DNA of 11,634 bases from a bacterium (GTDB taxonomy: Archaea; Thermoplasmatota; Thermoplasmata; Lutacidiplasmatales; UBA184): positions 1 through 11,634 of the forward strand of contig JAKBKR010000027.1 in assembly GCA_021832495.1 (NCBI GenBank), in the 5' to 3' direction. The position numbers and the translations under genes were made by a program. How positions within the stretch are numbered: the stretch's first letter is position 1; each line of letters starts with the position of its first letter. Shown here one piece after another: positions 1 through 7,323 of this stretch. Below the pieces are notes generated by a model. The model was not told where the DNA came from. It ran no database searches and saw only the letters and a program-made list of their open reading frames with translations.

Positions 1-25
1 GGAAACATGGCCAGTCGAGGCGGAA

Positions 26-631
26 GTGGCGGATGTGGAACTGAAGCGGATGACGGTTTCGGCCGGAGTGCTCGGTATCGTGTTCCTCGCCGTGGCGGCT
101 TGGGTCGGCTACACCATCTATGTGACGCCACGCTTTCCCTGGGAAGGACTTCCGCTCGTTCCTTTGGCCGTCTTCGCCGCTGGGGGTGTCGTGGACCTAG
201 CGCTCGCAGCGACCACCCGGGGGGCCGTGGCCCAGATGTGGCGCCAGGGTAACTTCGTCGGCAGCCGGAAGCGCCTAGGCGGAGCCTCTCTCACCCTCGG
301 CTACATTCTTGGGGGAATCGTTCCCGGGATATTCCTCGGCCGTGCCCGGGCGGGTTTGGCCCCGCTTGCCGACTTTTCCGGGCCGGCCTCGGCCATTGAA
401 CCAAGGCCGTCCGATGTGCCTGCCCCTGGGGCCGCCCCGCACCCTCGGTCTTCACCTCCCCCATCCAAGGCCGCACCCAAGCCGGCATCTCCTGTCGCCC
501 CGAGTGCGCCCGCATTCGAGGGGCCAGTGGTCGACTCGGTAGGACCATTGACCCGCTGCCCAAAGTGCTCGGCCTCCCGGCAATCCCCCGAGAGCAAATT
601 CTGCAACGTGTGCGGTGCCCCTTTTCCCTAA
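26..631 (+). CDS. Three-helix membrane protein with C-terminal zinc ribbon
   Basis: The 201-residue product has three hydrophobic segments (about residues 11-33, 42-63 and 85-106). A Pro/Ala/Ser-rich, probably disordered linker (about 115-175) follows, then a C-terminal treble-clef/zinc-ribbon motif: Cys178-x2-Cys181 and Cys193-x2-Cys196, closing with CGAPFP. Small ribbons of this type are common at the ends of archaeal membrane proteins and usually serve protein or nucleic-acid contacts; the function here is unknown. The GTG at 26 is the first usable start, but the frame is open to the window edge, so the true start may lie upstream or at the ATG at 50. The gene converges on the minus-strand operon, with 59 nt between the stops. 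I recognise no family for the membrane part. Confidence 0.75.
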   Translation: MADVELKRMTVSAGVLGIVFLAVAAWVGYTIYVTPRFPWEGLPLVPLAVFAAGGVVDLALAATTRGAVAQMWRQGNFVGSRKRLGGASLTLGYILGGIVPGIFLGRARAGLAPLADFSGPASAIEPRPSDVPAPGAAPHPRSSPPPSKAAPKPASPVAPSAPAFEGPVVDSVGPLTRCPKCSASRQSPESKFCNVCGAPFP

Positions 632-690
632 GAGCTCTATCTAGCCCCTTTCCGCGTAAGACCGGGGAATCGAACCGGGGACAGAGAGAC

Positions 691-3600
691 TTATTTCTCG
701 GCTTCCTTCCAATCCGCTGGTGCTGACTCCTCGGGCTGGCTGGTTGTCGAGACAGCGGGCACTGGCTCGGACGCTGCCTTGGACTCCCCCTTCGGTTCTG
801 GCTTTGAGGCGTCCGGAACCCCGCCCGGTGCCTTGGGAGACGCAGTGCCCGACTTTTTCTTCCGTAGGAGCAGGTAGAGCAATAGCACGATGACGACCGC
901 GAGCAGGACCAGCCCTAAGATGGCATAGAACTCGTTTGTCGAAGTGAACGCTGGGTTCACCTCGGAAAAGCTCAACGTCACCGAGGCCGATGCCGACAGG
1001 CTCACCGACTGGTTCACCGTCTGTTGCACTGGGGTCAGATCGTAGGTCGACTTGTAGGTTCCCACGATCGCGTACGAGCCGATGGGCAGCCGGAACACCA
1101 CCGGAATCGATGTGGTGGTGGTCGAGTCCATGGCGGTCCCCGTCGAGGCGGAAAGGACTTGGAGGAAGACTCCCGGGAGGGGTGCACCCGACTTGTCCAC
1201 GGTGCTGATGGTGAGGTAGTAGACCTCAAGGTTCAGAGCGACCGTGGCGTCCTGAGTGGCGGCGAGCCCGCCGCTGTATACGCTGACACCCTCCCAGTTG
1301 GCAGAGATGGAATAGTTCCCGACCGGTACTCGAGCGACTGCAGAGCCGTTGGATACCGTGAGCAAGAGCAGGCTCAACTGACCTCCGTTAAGGCTCAGAA
1401 GAATCGTGGCATCCCCCACGGCCGCTCCCTTCACATCCACGGCGAGGAGGGAAAGGTAGAACACATTGAGATGGAGAGTCCATTGAGTGTTCGTTCCCAA
1501 GGTTCCCGAGGTTAGGTTCACGAGCACTCCCTCCCAGACACTGGAGACAGAGTAACCGGTTCCAGGCAGGCGGGCCATGGCTTCTCCGGAGAGGTTCGTG
1601 CTGACCGAGCCGTCGGCGTTTCCCGATTGGGATGCCCAAGTGATGGCCACCCCAGAGACCGGCAGTCCATGGGCATCCACGGCAAGGAAGGTCAGGTAAT
1701 ACACGGAAAGATCGAGCGTGATCGTTTCGCTGGAGGAAACGGTGAGCGAGGTCGAGTTCACGGTCACCCCTTCCCAACTTGCGGAGATTGCATAGGTCGC
1801 CCCGGGCAGGCGGACGGTGGCCCCTCCACTTGCGTTGGTCGTGGCCGATCCGTTCGCCTGGCCGGCGGTGGATCCCCATTGGATCGCGGCATCTGCCACT
1901 ACAAGGTGATGGGAATCGACCGCGTTGAACGAGACGTAGTAGATGGCGAGGTCTAACGTGAGCGACATGGAGGCGGAGACCTTCACGGTCGTGGTATTGA
2001 CCACTATTCCCTCCCATGATGTAGTGAACGTGTAGGTTCCGCCGGGCAGCACGACCGACGCCCCTCCGGACCCGTTCGTAACGATATTGGTGATAGAGCC
2101 CCCGGCTCCAGTGACCCCGATGACCGCGTTGGAGACCGCCACCCCGCGACTATCCAACGCTTCGAAGGTGACCGAAAAGAGCGAAGCGGTGATCACATAG
2201 GGGTTGGTGGCGGGAAGCCGTAGGTTCGGAACTGTGGCGATGAGGCTAGTCTGCCAGTACACCTCAATTGTGAAGGTGCCGGAGGGAACCCGAGAGGTCG
2301 TCATCCCCGAGGTGTTCGTGATTCCAAAGGACAGCAGCACTCCCGTGGTAGAGTTCTGAACCAATACGCTCGAGAGTGGAATGGGGGATCCGCTCGGCTC
2401 GATTACCTGGAACTCCTGATAATACACCTGGGTGACCACTGGGTATGCACTGTTGTTGGTCACTGTGACAACCGGCTCCGCGGGTTGGCTGTAGACCACG
2501 GAATCGTGCCAGATGACGGTAATCCCGTAGTTCCCGACAGGGACTTGGCTGAACGAGAGATTTCCAGAAGTTCCTGTGATGAGAAGCGGATAGTGGGTGC
2601 CATTCGGGTGCACGATGTATACCAGGGCATTGGACAAAGCCACCCCTGCCTGGTCCACGATGGAGAATGTCGGGTCATAGACCTGGGTTCGGATCACGAG
2701 AGATGTGGTCCCATTCACGAGCACGGTGGGGTTGGCCACCAAGATCCCTTCCCATCTCACCGTCGCATTGTAGCTCCCGTTCGCCAAATGGAATCGAGTG
2801 TCACCAGTCCCATTGGTAAGGTTTAGGATACCCGAGACCCGCACGTGGGCACCGACGAGCGGGGCGCCTTTGCTATCCACCACGTGGAGCACGAGGAGAT
2901 TAGGGGCCGATCCGACGAAGAAGCTGCTGCACCCTTGTGCATTGCGTCCGTAGTAGTTCCCGGCAAAGGAGAGGTCATTATGATACGTGTTGTCGGTGGC
3001 ATTGGCGCAGAAGGTGTACTGGCCAGGCGGGAGCTTGGAATAGTTGAACGGAGCGCCATACGTCTCGTTGTACGCGTTGAAGGCCGGGGGAAGCACGGGC
3101 CCGGTAGCCTTCATGGTACCGTTCGCCATCAAGATCCCTGTGACGTTGTGGATATTCCAATCCACCGACCAGTTGATGTAATCGTAGTTCCCGAGCGGAT
3201 CGCTGATGTTCGCCGTGAGGTTCACGACCGGGGTCGGGACCGTGGTACTGAGCGCACCCACCATCTTCCCTCCCATGGTAAGATAGGTCTGGTTGATGGC
3301 AAGATAGGTGCTGGCGGGCAAATTGATATCGGCCTCATAATAGGCGCCCCCGACATCCCCCCACCAGATCCCGTAATGGTCCGCGGTCGCGCCCGAGGTG
3401 TACTGGTTGAAGTCCGCAAGAAGGGACCAGCCTGCGGGCACCGTGGTGAGAAGGGAACTGCCGTAGGGTATCCGCAAAGATTTGCCGACAGAGCCGTCAT
3501 CCAAGCCGGTCGAAGCCGTACCTGGCGTTCCGAGTTGGTGCTTCGCCCCGGAAGTGTCGATCGCATACAAGGTGAAGGTCCACGTCACTGAGGACACGCT

Positions 3601-4032
3601 ACCGGTCTGGTTCACAAAGATGTTGGCGACGGGAGTACCGTTCAGTGTGAGCGGGCCGGCCAGCCGGGGAAACAGATAGAATCCCATGTCGAGATAGTGA
3701 AGTCCGACGACGATTCCTCCGCTGCCTGCCCAGGGGGATGCGGTATCGTTCTGCGTCGTGGTCAGGTTGCTGCTGAATATCCCGCCGGTGATCGGTTGGC
3801 TTAAAGCCGAGTTGTGAAGAAATACCGTCAAGTTTGTCGGGGTGGGTTCGGGTCCGGTGTACGGGTTCGCACTCGCCGAGGGTAAGGCGACAGGGATTAT
3901 GGCGAGCGAAGAGAGGACGAGCAGTGCAAGGGTCACCCAGCACCACTGCCCCCGCCAGAACCCCTTGGTCGTTCCGTAGAGCCGGTGGTCGTTCCAGACA
4001 TTGAACCCCTTCTTTTCGACAATCTTCTCCAT
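691..4032 (-). CDS. Large type I surface protein with eight Ig/transthyretin-like repeats
   Basis: The 1113-residue protein has an N-terminal hydrophobic segment (about 31-50) ending in a likely signal-peptidase site (SASA, about 52-55). A unique, sequon-rich ectodomain follows (about 56-375). Eight carboxypeptidase-regulatory/transthyretin-like beta domains fill about 378-1022, each opening with a V-D-x-x-G-type strand and ending with a Trp-centred motif (WEG in five of them). A transmembrane helix (about 1033-1057), an RKKK stop-transfer and a Pro/Glu/Ser/Ala-rich cytoplasmic tail close the protein. Trp427, 508, 593, 673, 753, 833, 913 and Tyr993 mark the repeats; the spacing is exactly 80 from 593 on. 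I chose the ATG at 4032 because AAGGAG sits 6 nt upstream; the same frame runs open to 4470 but overlaps the upstream gene. It is probably a glycosylated envelope or adhesion protein; the ligand is unknown. Confidence 0.88.
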   Translation of the reverse strand: MEKIVEKKGFNVWNDHRLYGTTKGFWRGQWCWVTLALLVLSSLAIIPVALPSASANPYTGPEPTPTNLTVFLHNSALSQPITGGIFSSNLTTTQNDTASPWAGSGGIVVGLHYLDMGFYLFPRLAGPLTLNGTPVANIFVNQTGSVSSVTWTFTLYAIDTSGAKHQLGTPGTASTGLDDGSVGKSLRIPYGSSLLTTVPAGWSLLADFNQYTSGATADHYGIWWGDVGGAYYEADINLPASTYLAINQTYLTMGGKMVGALSTTVPTPVVNLTANISDPLGNYDYINWSVDWNIHNVTGILMANGTMKATGPVLPPAFNAYNETYGAPFNYSKLPPGQYTFCANATDNTYHNDLSFAGNYYGRNAQGCSSFFVGSAPNLLVLHVVDSKGAPLVGAHVRVSGILNLTNGTGDTRFHLANGSYNATVRWEGILVANPTVLVNGTTSLVIRTQVYDPTFSIVDQAGVALSNALVYIVHPNGTHYPLLITGTSGNLSFSQVPVGNYGITVIWHDSVVYSQPAEPVVTVTNNSAYPVVTQVYYQEFQVIEPSGSPIPLSSVLVQNSTTGVLLSFGITNTSGMTTSRVPSGTFTIEVYWQTSLIATVPNLRLPATNPYVITASLFSVTFEALDSRGVAVSNAVIGVTGAGGSITNIVTNGSGGASVVLPGGTYTFTTSWEGIVVNTTTVKVSASMSLTLDLAIYYVSFNAVDSHHLVVADAAIQWGSTAGQANGSATTNASGGATVRLPGATYAISASWEGVTVNSTSLTVSSSETITLDLSVYYLTFLAVDAHGLPVSGVAITWASQSGNADGSVSTNLSGEAMARLPGTGYSVSSVWEGVLVNLTSGTLGTNTQWTLHLNVFYLSLLAVDVKGAAVGDATILLSLNGGQLSLLLLTVSNGSAVARVPVGNYSISANWEGVSVYSGGLAATQDATVALNLEVYYLTISTVDKSGAPLPGVFLQVLSASTGTAMDSTTTTSIPVVFRLPIGSYAIVGTYKSTYDLTPVQQTVNQSVSLSASASVTLSFSEVNPAFTSTNEFYAILGLVLLAVVIVLLLYLLLRKKKSGTASPKAPGGVPDASKPEPKGESKAASEPVPAVSTTSQPEESAPADWKEAEK

Positions 4033-4038
4033 TTTGTT

Positions 4039-4044
4039 CTCCTT
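4039..4044 (-). promoter_or_regulatory. Shine-Dalgarno site of the repeat surface protein
   Basis: On the minus strand AAGGAG lies 6 nt before the ATG at 4032, and its first A is the last base of the TGA stop of the upstream DUF4382-like gene. This decides the start of the downstream gene and suggests translational coupling within the operon. Confidence 0.8.
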
Positions 4045-4601
4045 CAAGGACCTGAAACCCCGACCTCGGCGATGTCGGGTGTGAACGAAGCCGTCATGCT
4101 TCCCCCCGGGCCGGGAGTAAGGTGAAGGCTTGAAGCGAGATCTACATCGATATCGAGTATCGTAGTGGCGCCCTGCTTCACATCGAACTGACCATTGAAA
4201 TCCCCGCTTGGGCCCGTTACGCTGGCAAAGAGGGTGGAGCCATCCAGCAATTGCACGGTGACGTTGCTTACCACGATCTGGACCTGCTCGTAATGCCCTA
4301 CAGGCAGCGACCCGATCCCGAGAAGCTTTGCAGCCCCCGACCCATTGAGCGCTTGGATATCCAGCCGTGCCCCGGAGACATTCACTTCCACCCAGCGGCC
4401 ACCCAAGGTCCCGGCCTCGTGCACTGAAACGGTCGTAAACGTCACCCACACATGGGCACATTGCGAGCACGGCGCATCATGAACCAGGAACTGCACGGTC
4501 CCGCTCCCCCAGGTACTGGAGAGAAGGAGGCCCGCAACAACGGCGACGGCCACGATCGCCACGCCACCAACTACCCACCAGCGGCGCCTTCTTCTCTCCA
4601 C
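4044..4601 (-). CDS. DUF4382-like membrane-anchored extracellular protein
   Basis: From the GTG at 4601 the product is 185 residues: a basic start (ERRRRRWW), one hydrophobic helix (about 9-27) and one beta-rich extracellular domain. The domain opens with a DAP motif after VQFLVH. It also has a conserved-looking Trp in GGRWVEV, an LPVGHYEQV strand that matches the usual LPaGxYxqi motif, and a late TTILDIDVD strand, all in the order typical of DUF4382. The function of that family is unknown. A CxxC (PCSQCA) right after the DAP motif is an oddity that could bind metal or form a disulfide. The GTG start is preferred because a TATA-like ATAATA lies 25-30 nt upstream; the frame remains open to an ATG at 4748 but that start would cross the divergent gene. 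First gene of a two-gene operon with the repeat protein. Confidence 0.75.
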   Translation of the reverse strand: MERRRRRWWVVGGVAIVAVAVVAGLLLSSTWGSGTVQFLVHDAPCSQCAHVWVTFTTVSVHEAGTLGGRWVEVNVSGARLDIQALNGSGAAKLLGIGSLPVGHYEQVQIVVSNVTVQLLDGSTLFASVTGPSGDFNGQFDVKQGATTILDIDVDLASSLHLTPGPGGSMTASFTPDIAEVGVSGP

Positions 4602-4625
4602 AGCACATTCATTGGAGAGGTGGGG

Positions 4626-4631
4626 TATTAT
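4626..4631 (-). promoter_or_regulatory. TATA-like box of the DUF4382/surface-protein operon
   Basis: On the minus strand the sequence ATAATA sits 25-30 nt before the GTG at 4601, the spacing expected for a leaderless archaeal transcript. No Shine-Dalgarno sequence is visible before that GTG, which fits a leaderless start. Confidence 0.5.
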
Positions 4632-4678
4632 CGTTGTGGTACAAGGATTGTGGTGATTCCTCGAACATCGTCCGTGAG

Positions 4679-4688
4679 AAAGCGCTTT
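4679..4688. promoter_or_regulatory. Perfect 10-bp palindrome overlapping the regulator-operon promoter
   Basis: AAAGCGCTTT is a perfect palindrome that covers the BRE position and the first bases of the TATA-like box for the operon at 4714. Because that operon encodes a winged-helix regulator, an autoregulatory operator is plausible. This is inference from position only; the site is short. Confidence 0.35.
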
Positions 4689-4692
4689 AGTA
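4685..4692 (+). promoter_or_regulatory. TATA-like box of the membrane-protein/regulator operon
   Basis: CTTTAGTA lies 22-29 nt before the ATG at 4714, with purine-rich AAAGCG in the BRE position. The short distance suggests a leaderless transcript. Confidence 0.5.
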
Positions 4693-4713
4693 GCCGGAAA
4701 GTACCTTGGTCCC

Positions 4714-4992
4714 ATGACCGATGTCGTCCAGCTTGGGATATCCCTCACCTACGGTGTTCTTGCGCTGCTTGCGGCTACTTTGGTCGCAATGTCGATACGG
4801 GCCCGTCATCCCGGGGAGCCCCCCGGTCGCCCATGGCTACTTGCCTCCGGAATGATCTGCCTTTGTGCTCAAGGTCTTCTCGTGTTAGCCACCCTCCTCC
4901 TTGGGGGAGTGCCGGTGCTCACTTTTGTGCTGTACGGGTCGCTCCTCGAAGTGGGTGGGGTCGCCCTCCTGCTCGCGGCCGCCTTTCAGTAG
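4714..4992 (+). CDS. Small three-helix membrane protein paired with a regulator
   Basis: The 92-residue product is almost wholly hydrophobic, with three predicted helices (about 7-28, 41-62 and 66-91) and a short basic, Pro-rich loop (RARHPGEPPGR) between the first two. The layout resembles small haloarchaeal three-helix proteins encoded beside ArsR-like winged-helix genes (DUF7521-like), but I cannot confirm homology by eye. Its stop is 3 nt before the ATG of the tandem winged-helix regulator, so the two are very likely co-transcribed. A role as membrane sensor or partner for that regulator is inference from the pairing. The ATG at 4714 has a TATA-like box at the right distance for leaderless expression. 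Confidence 0.75.
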   Translation: MTDVVQLGISLTYGVLALLAATLVAMSIRARHPGEPPGRPWLLASGMICLCAQGLLVLATLLLGGVPVLTFVLYGSLLEVGGVALLLAAAFQ

Positions 4993-4995
4993 AGG

Positions 4996-5586
4996 ATGAG
5001 CGTCGGTCCAGGCCCGGATCCCCCCGATGCAGAAGTTAGCCCAGCTCCGCCGGAGGGAGCCGCTCCATGGGCTGCGGTCCTGCTCCGCTTCGTCCAGCAG
5101 TTTCCTGGGGTCCACCTGCGGGAGATACTTCGCCGGCTCCGGATCCCCCCCGGAACGCTGGATTATCACCTGCGCCGGCTTTCCCGACAGGGCTTCTTAG
5201 AGACACGAGACGTCGGGGGACACCGTTGCGTCTTCCCGTGCCGACCGATAGGGGCGGGTTGGCCCGTGTTGGAGAAGGACCAGGTACTCCTGGCACTCCT
5301 CCGTCGACGAGTGCCCCGAGCAATCCTGCTCCACCTGACGTACTTTGGCCCTGCCACGGGTCGGGAGCTCTCGGATAGTGCCGGCGTTTCCTCGGCGTTG
5401 CTTTTGTATTACGTTGAGCGGCTTGAGAGTTGGGGGCTGGTCGAAAGGGTCCCCTCACCCGCGGGTCCGAGAAAAGCGAAAGTGGTGGACCCTCTCCGGG
5501 TACGGGACATCCTATTGCGTCATCCCCCCCTGAAGGAGCGCTTCGAGGACCGATGGATCACCTTATGGGAGCGGATGCGACCTTGA
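4996..5586 (+). CDS. Tandem winged-helix transcriptional regulator
   Basis: The 196-residue protein has a Pro-rich N-terminus (1-24), then two winged-helix domains. The first (about 26-84) has a recognition-helix pattern around GTLDYHLRRLSRQGFLE, followed by a short wing. The second (about 98-175) has the matching helix in SSALLLYYVERLESWGLVE and a wing ending in KAKVVD. This architecture is widespread in euryarchaea as ArsR/MarR-like DNA-binding proteins, often encoded beside a membrane protein. The protein is cytosolic and probably binds DNA as a dimer; its target is unknown. It follows the three-helix gene by 3 nt. There is no convincing Shine-Dalgarno site (GAGG touches the ATG), so translation may depend on coupling. 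No effector-binding domain is visible. Confidence 0.85.
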   Translation: MSVGPGPDPPDAEVSPAPPEGAAPWAAVLLRFVQQFPGVHLREILRRLRIPPGTLDYHLRRLSRQGFLETRDVGGHRCVFPCRPIGAGWPVLEKDQVLLALLRRRVPRAILLHLTYFGPATGRELSDSAGVSSALLLYYVERLESWGLVERVPSPAGPRKAKVVDPLRVRDILLRHPPLKERFEDRWITLWERMRP

Positions 5587-5664
5587 AGCAGGAACATCTG
5601 GGGTTGCCCGGCTCCCAGGCCATTCAAGGAACGTACCAGAAAACACATACCCGGGGTCTCCCTT

Positions 5665-5672
5665 CATTAATT
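5665..5672 (+). promoter_or_regulatory. TATA-like box of the 414-residue membrane-protein gene
   Basis: CATTAATT lies 19-26 nt before the ATG at 5691 in an otherwise GC-rich 104-nt gap, supporting a separate, leaderless transcript that begins at that ATG. Confidence 0.5.
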
Positions 5673-5690
5673 GGCAGAGGACCGGGAACG

Positions 5691-6935
5691 ATGAAGACGC
5701 TGGACCCACGCTCCGAAGGGTCATTGGAAGTGTGGCACGAAAGGCCATGCGAGCGGCGGTCCAGGGGAACCGGAGCACCGGCTTTTTACGTGGTTCTGGT
5801 CTTGTTGACGACCGGACTCGTATTGATGAGCGGGCTGGCTGAGTCGGGTGGTCCAATTTCGAGCCTGGGTCGGCCCGCAGTTGGACTCTTCGAGGACAGC
5901 CGAACCGTTAAGGCCCACCCCTTGGGTTGGCCGGTCTTTGGGGCGCCGAACGTGACGGTCAACTTCACCGGGGCCTATCCGTCCGTTACCTTGACTTTGG
6001 ATCACAATCCTTCCATCCAAGTCACCTTGGTCATTGAACACATTTTGGAGGTAGAGTCGGTCCCGACTCGACGCGGGCAAGCTTCGGTAGGTCCTCTGGG
6101 TCTCTTGGCACGAGAATTCGCTCCGCTCGGTGCCGGCACCCCGTTCCATGTTGCGGTGTCCGGAAGTGTCAATGCAAGCCAAGGTGTCTGGGTCAACATG
6201 TCCGGACAAGTCGCGGTGCGGAGCTTGTCGACGGTGGGATACGCCGGGATCCCAGTCTGGCAGGCGCCGGACGGAGAGATCCCAGTCTCGGCGATCGGAC
6301 CCGTCGTTGGATCCGTCTCTGTGTCGGTGAGCTTCCATATCGACAGCTTGGGTGGCGTAAATGTGGGGCTGTATGTCTCGGCGTGGCCCTGGGTGTCTTC
6401 CACGGATTCCCTGGCCCTCGAGTGGGAGTACTTTCTTCCCTTGGCCTCGGGTACGCAGGGGGTGAGCTGCACCAACATCTCCTTGGTTGGTCCCCAAGCG
6501 ACAACGCCATGCTCCGGGGGCTCGGTCCTCGTGACGGGGGAACCCCAATGGATCAACAGCTCCAGCGCCATCGAAGCAGTGCAAGGGGGTGGACTCCTTT
6601 CCTATCTGAAGTGGAACAATCAGGGGACCGCACAGACTTCCCAAGGCATCGGGCCCGTCCTGCTCAACGATGCCGTCTTCCCGGTGTCAGGAAGTAACCG
6701 TCTCCGAGTGATGCAAGTGGTAGCACCGGGGGTGGGTGCCGTTTCCAACTTTTCCGAGGACCCGACCGTGGGTCTTGTCCCATCCTCTTTCCTCAACTCC
6801 CCCTCGGCGCTTGTCCCCATGTTCCAAGGCAACGCGGAAGTGTTTCTAGTCGGGGCGGCCGTCGCCTTAATCGCCATTGTGGTGATACGTACCGTGAGAA
6901 AATCCCAAGAACAGGAACGGCTCCGCAAGTTTTGA
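5691..6935 (+). CDS. Type I membrane protein of unknown function
   Basis: From the ATG at 5691 the product is 414 residues. It has a basic N-terminus (ERRSRG, about 21-26), an uncleaved signal or signal-anchor helix (about 30-49), an extracellular beta-rich region (about 85-375), and a C-terminal helix (about 382-401) followed by a basic tail. Sequons at about N87, N91, N161, N169, N262, N289 and N353 suggest N-glycosylation, and Cys260 with Cys274 could form a small disulfide loop. The frame stays open upstream to 5430, but that part overlaps the regulator gene in another frame and lacks a promoter, so the ATG with a TATA-like box is preferred. I recognise no domain family; a thermopsin-type peptidase was considered, but no convincing motif was seen. 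Confidence 0.8.
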   Translation: MKTLDPRSEGSLEVWHERPCERRSRGTGAPAFYVVLVLLTTGLVLMSGLAESGGPISSLGRPAVGLFEDSRTVKAHPLGWPVFGAPNVTVNFTGAYPSVTLTLDHNPSIQVTLVIEHILEVESVPTRRGQASVGPLGLLAREFAPLGAGTPFHVAVSGSVNASQGVWVNMSGQVAVRSLSTVGYAGIPVWQAPDGEIPVSAIGPVVGSVSVSVSFHIDSLGGVNVGLYVSAWPWVSSTDSLALEWEYFLPLASGTQGVSCTNISLVGPQATTPCSGGSVLVTGEPQWINSSSAIEAVQGGGLLSYLKWNNQGTAQTSQGIGPVLLNDAVFPVSGSNRLRVMQVVAPGVGAVSNFSEDPTVGLVPSSFLNSPSALVPMFQGNAEVFLVGAAVALIAIVVIRTVRKSQEQERLRKF

Positions 6936-6953
6936 CCAAAGGTAGGCGAGCGC

Positions 6954-6994
6954 ATGCCCCGCCCTTTAGGGCTGGGGTTAGCGAGCCGGGGCAT
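6954..6994. repeat. Left-end subterminal hairpin of the IS200/IS605 relic
   Basis: ATGCCCCG (6954-6961) and CGGGGCAT (6987-6994) are a perfect 8-bp inverted pair. Inside, CCCCGCCC (6957-6964) can instead pair with GGGC-T-GGGG (6969-6977) around a TTTA loop with one bulged T. Imperfect subterminal hairpins with a bulge are what TnpA recognises in this family. The structure could also end transcription of the preceding gene. Confidence 0.6.
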
Positions 6995-7000
6995 TATATG
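6993..7000 (+). promoter_or_regulatory. TATA-like box of the tnpA remnant
   Basis: ATTATATG lies 25-32 nt before the ATG at 7025, immediately after the left-end hairpin, as expected for the original transposase promoter. Confidence 0.5.
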
Positions 7001-7024
7001 GTGGTCTCGTGTATTTGGGCGATA

Positions 7025-7323
7025 ATGGAGTATTAGTCGGATCGGAACATCTATTTCAGGTGCACCTACCCGGTGGTGTGGTGTCCCAAATACCGGTGTG
7101 GCGTTCTCACTGGACCAATCGAGACACGCCTGAAGGAAATACTCCGTGTGGTTGCCGCGGGTCTACGAGTATACATAGTGGTGATGGAGGTCATGCCAGA
7201 CCCCTCCATCTCCGGATGAATGTGGACCCGAGCTTCGGAATTCACCGTGTCGTGAAACGCATGAAGGGGCGCAGTTCCCACGACCTGCGCTCGGAGTTCC
7301 CCAGCCTCAAGAGTCGCTTGCCA
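7025..7323 (+). pseudogene. tnpA: tnpA remnant (IS200/IS605 Y1 transposase, HUH type)
   Basis: From the ATG at 7025 the frame reads MEY, a TAG stop at 7034-7036, then SDRNIYFRCTYPVVWCPKYR, the N-terminal signature of REP/IS200 transposases. The frame continues through VLTGPIETRLKEIL and MEVMPD to about 7201. The next family residues, His-x-His (the HUH metal-binding pair), fall on a one-base deletion within 7202-7206. After it, the sequence resumes in another frame with HLRMNVDPSFGIHRVVK and KGRSSHDLR, up to SRLP at 7321-7323. The C-terminal part with the catalytic tyrosine is gone. The gene therefore has a nonsense mutation, a frameshift through the active site and a C-terminal deletion; it cannot make an active transposase. 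Confidence 0.85.

Noticed and set aside
661..680. tRNA T-arm-like sequence on the minus strand (GGTTCGATTCC)
   Set aside because: Only the GG/CC pairs next to the loop and one outer pair form; the middle pairs are C-C mismatches, and no acceptor stem, anticodon arm or CCA position fits. It could be a worn attachment-site scrap but is not supported as a tRNA gene.
2845..3591. 248-codon open frame on the plus strand
   Set aside because: Antisense shadow of the repeat surface protein; no promoter, no recognisable motif, skewed Arg/Gly/Val/His content.
4033..4470. N-terminal extension of the repeat surface protein to 4470
   Set aside because: This stretch overlaps the DUF4382-like gene on the same strand in another frame, is rich in Arg/Gly/Cys without domain character, and the ATG at 4032 has a clear AAGGAG and a signal-like helix.
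5430..5690. N-terminal extension of the 414-residue membrane protein
   Set aside because: It overlaps the winged-helix gene out of frame, has low-complexity composition and lacks a promoter; ATG 5691 has a TATA-like box at the right distance.
5721..6644. 307-codon open frame on the minus strand
   Set aside because: Antisense shadow of the 414-residue membrane-protein gene; composition rich in Arg/Gly/His with no domain pattern, as expected in GC-rich DNA.
5691..6935. Thermopsin-like peptidase for the 414-residue protein
   Set aside because: Exported thermopsin-type proteins are common in such archaea, but I could not find a convincing family motif; called unknown instead.
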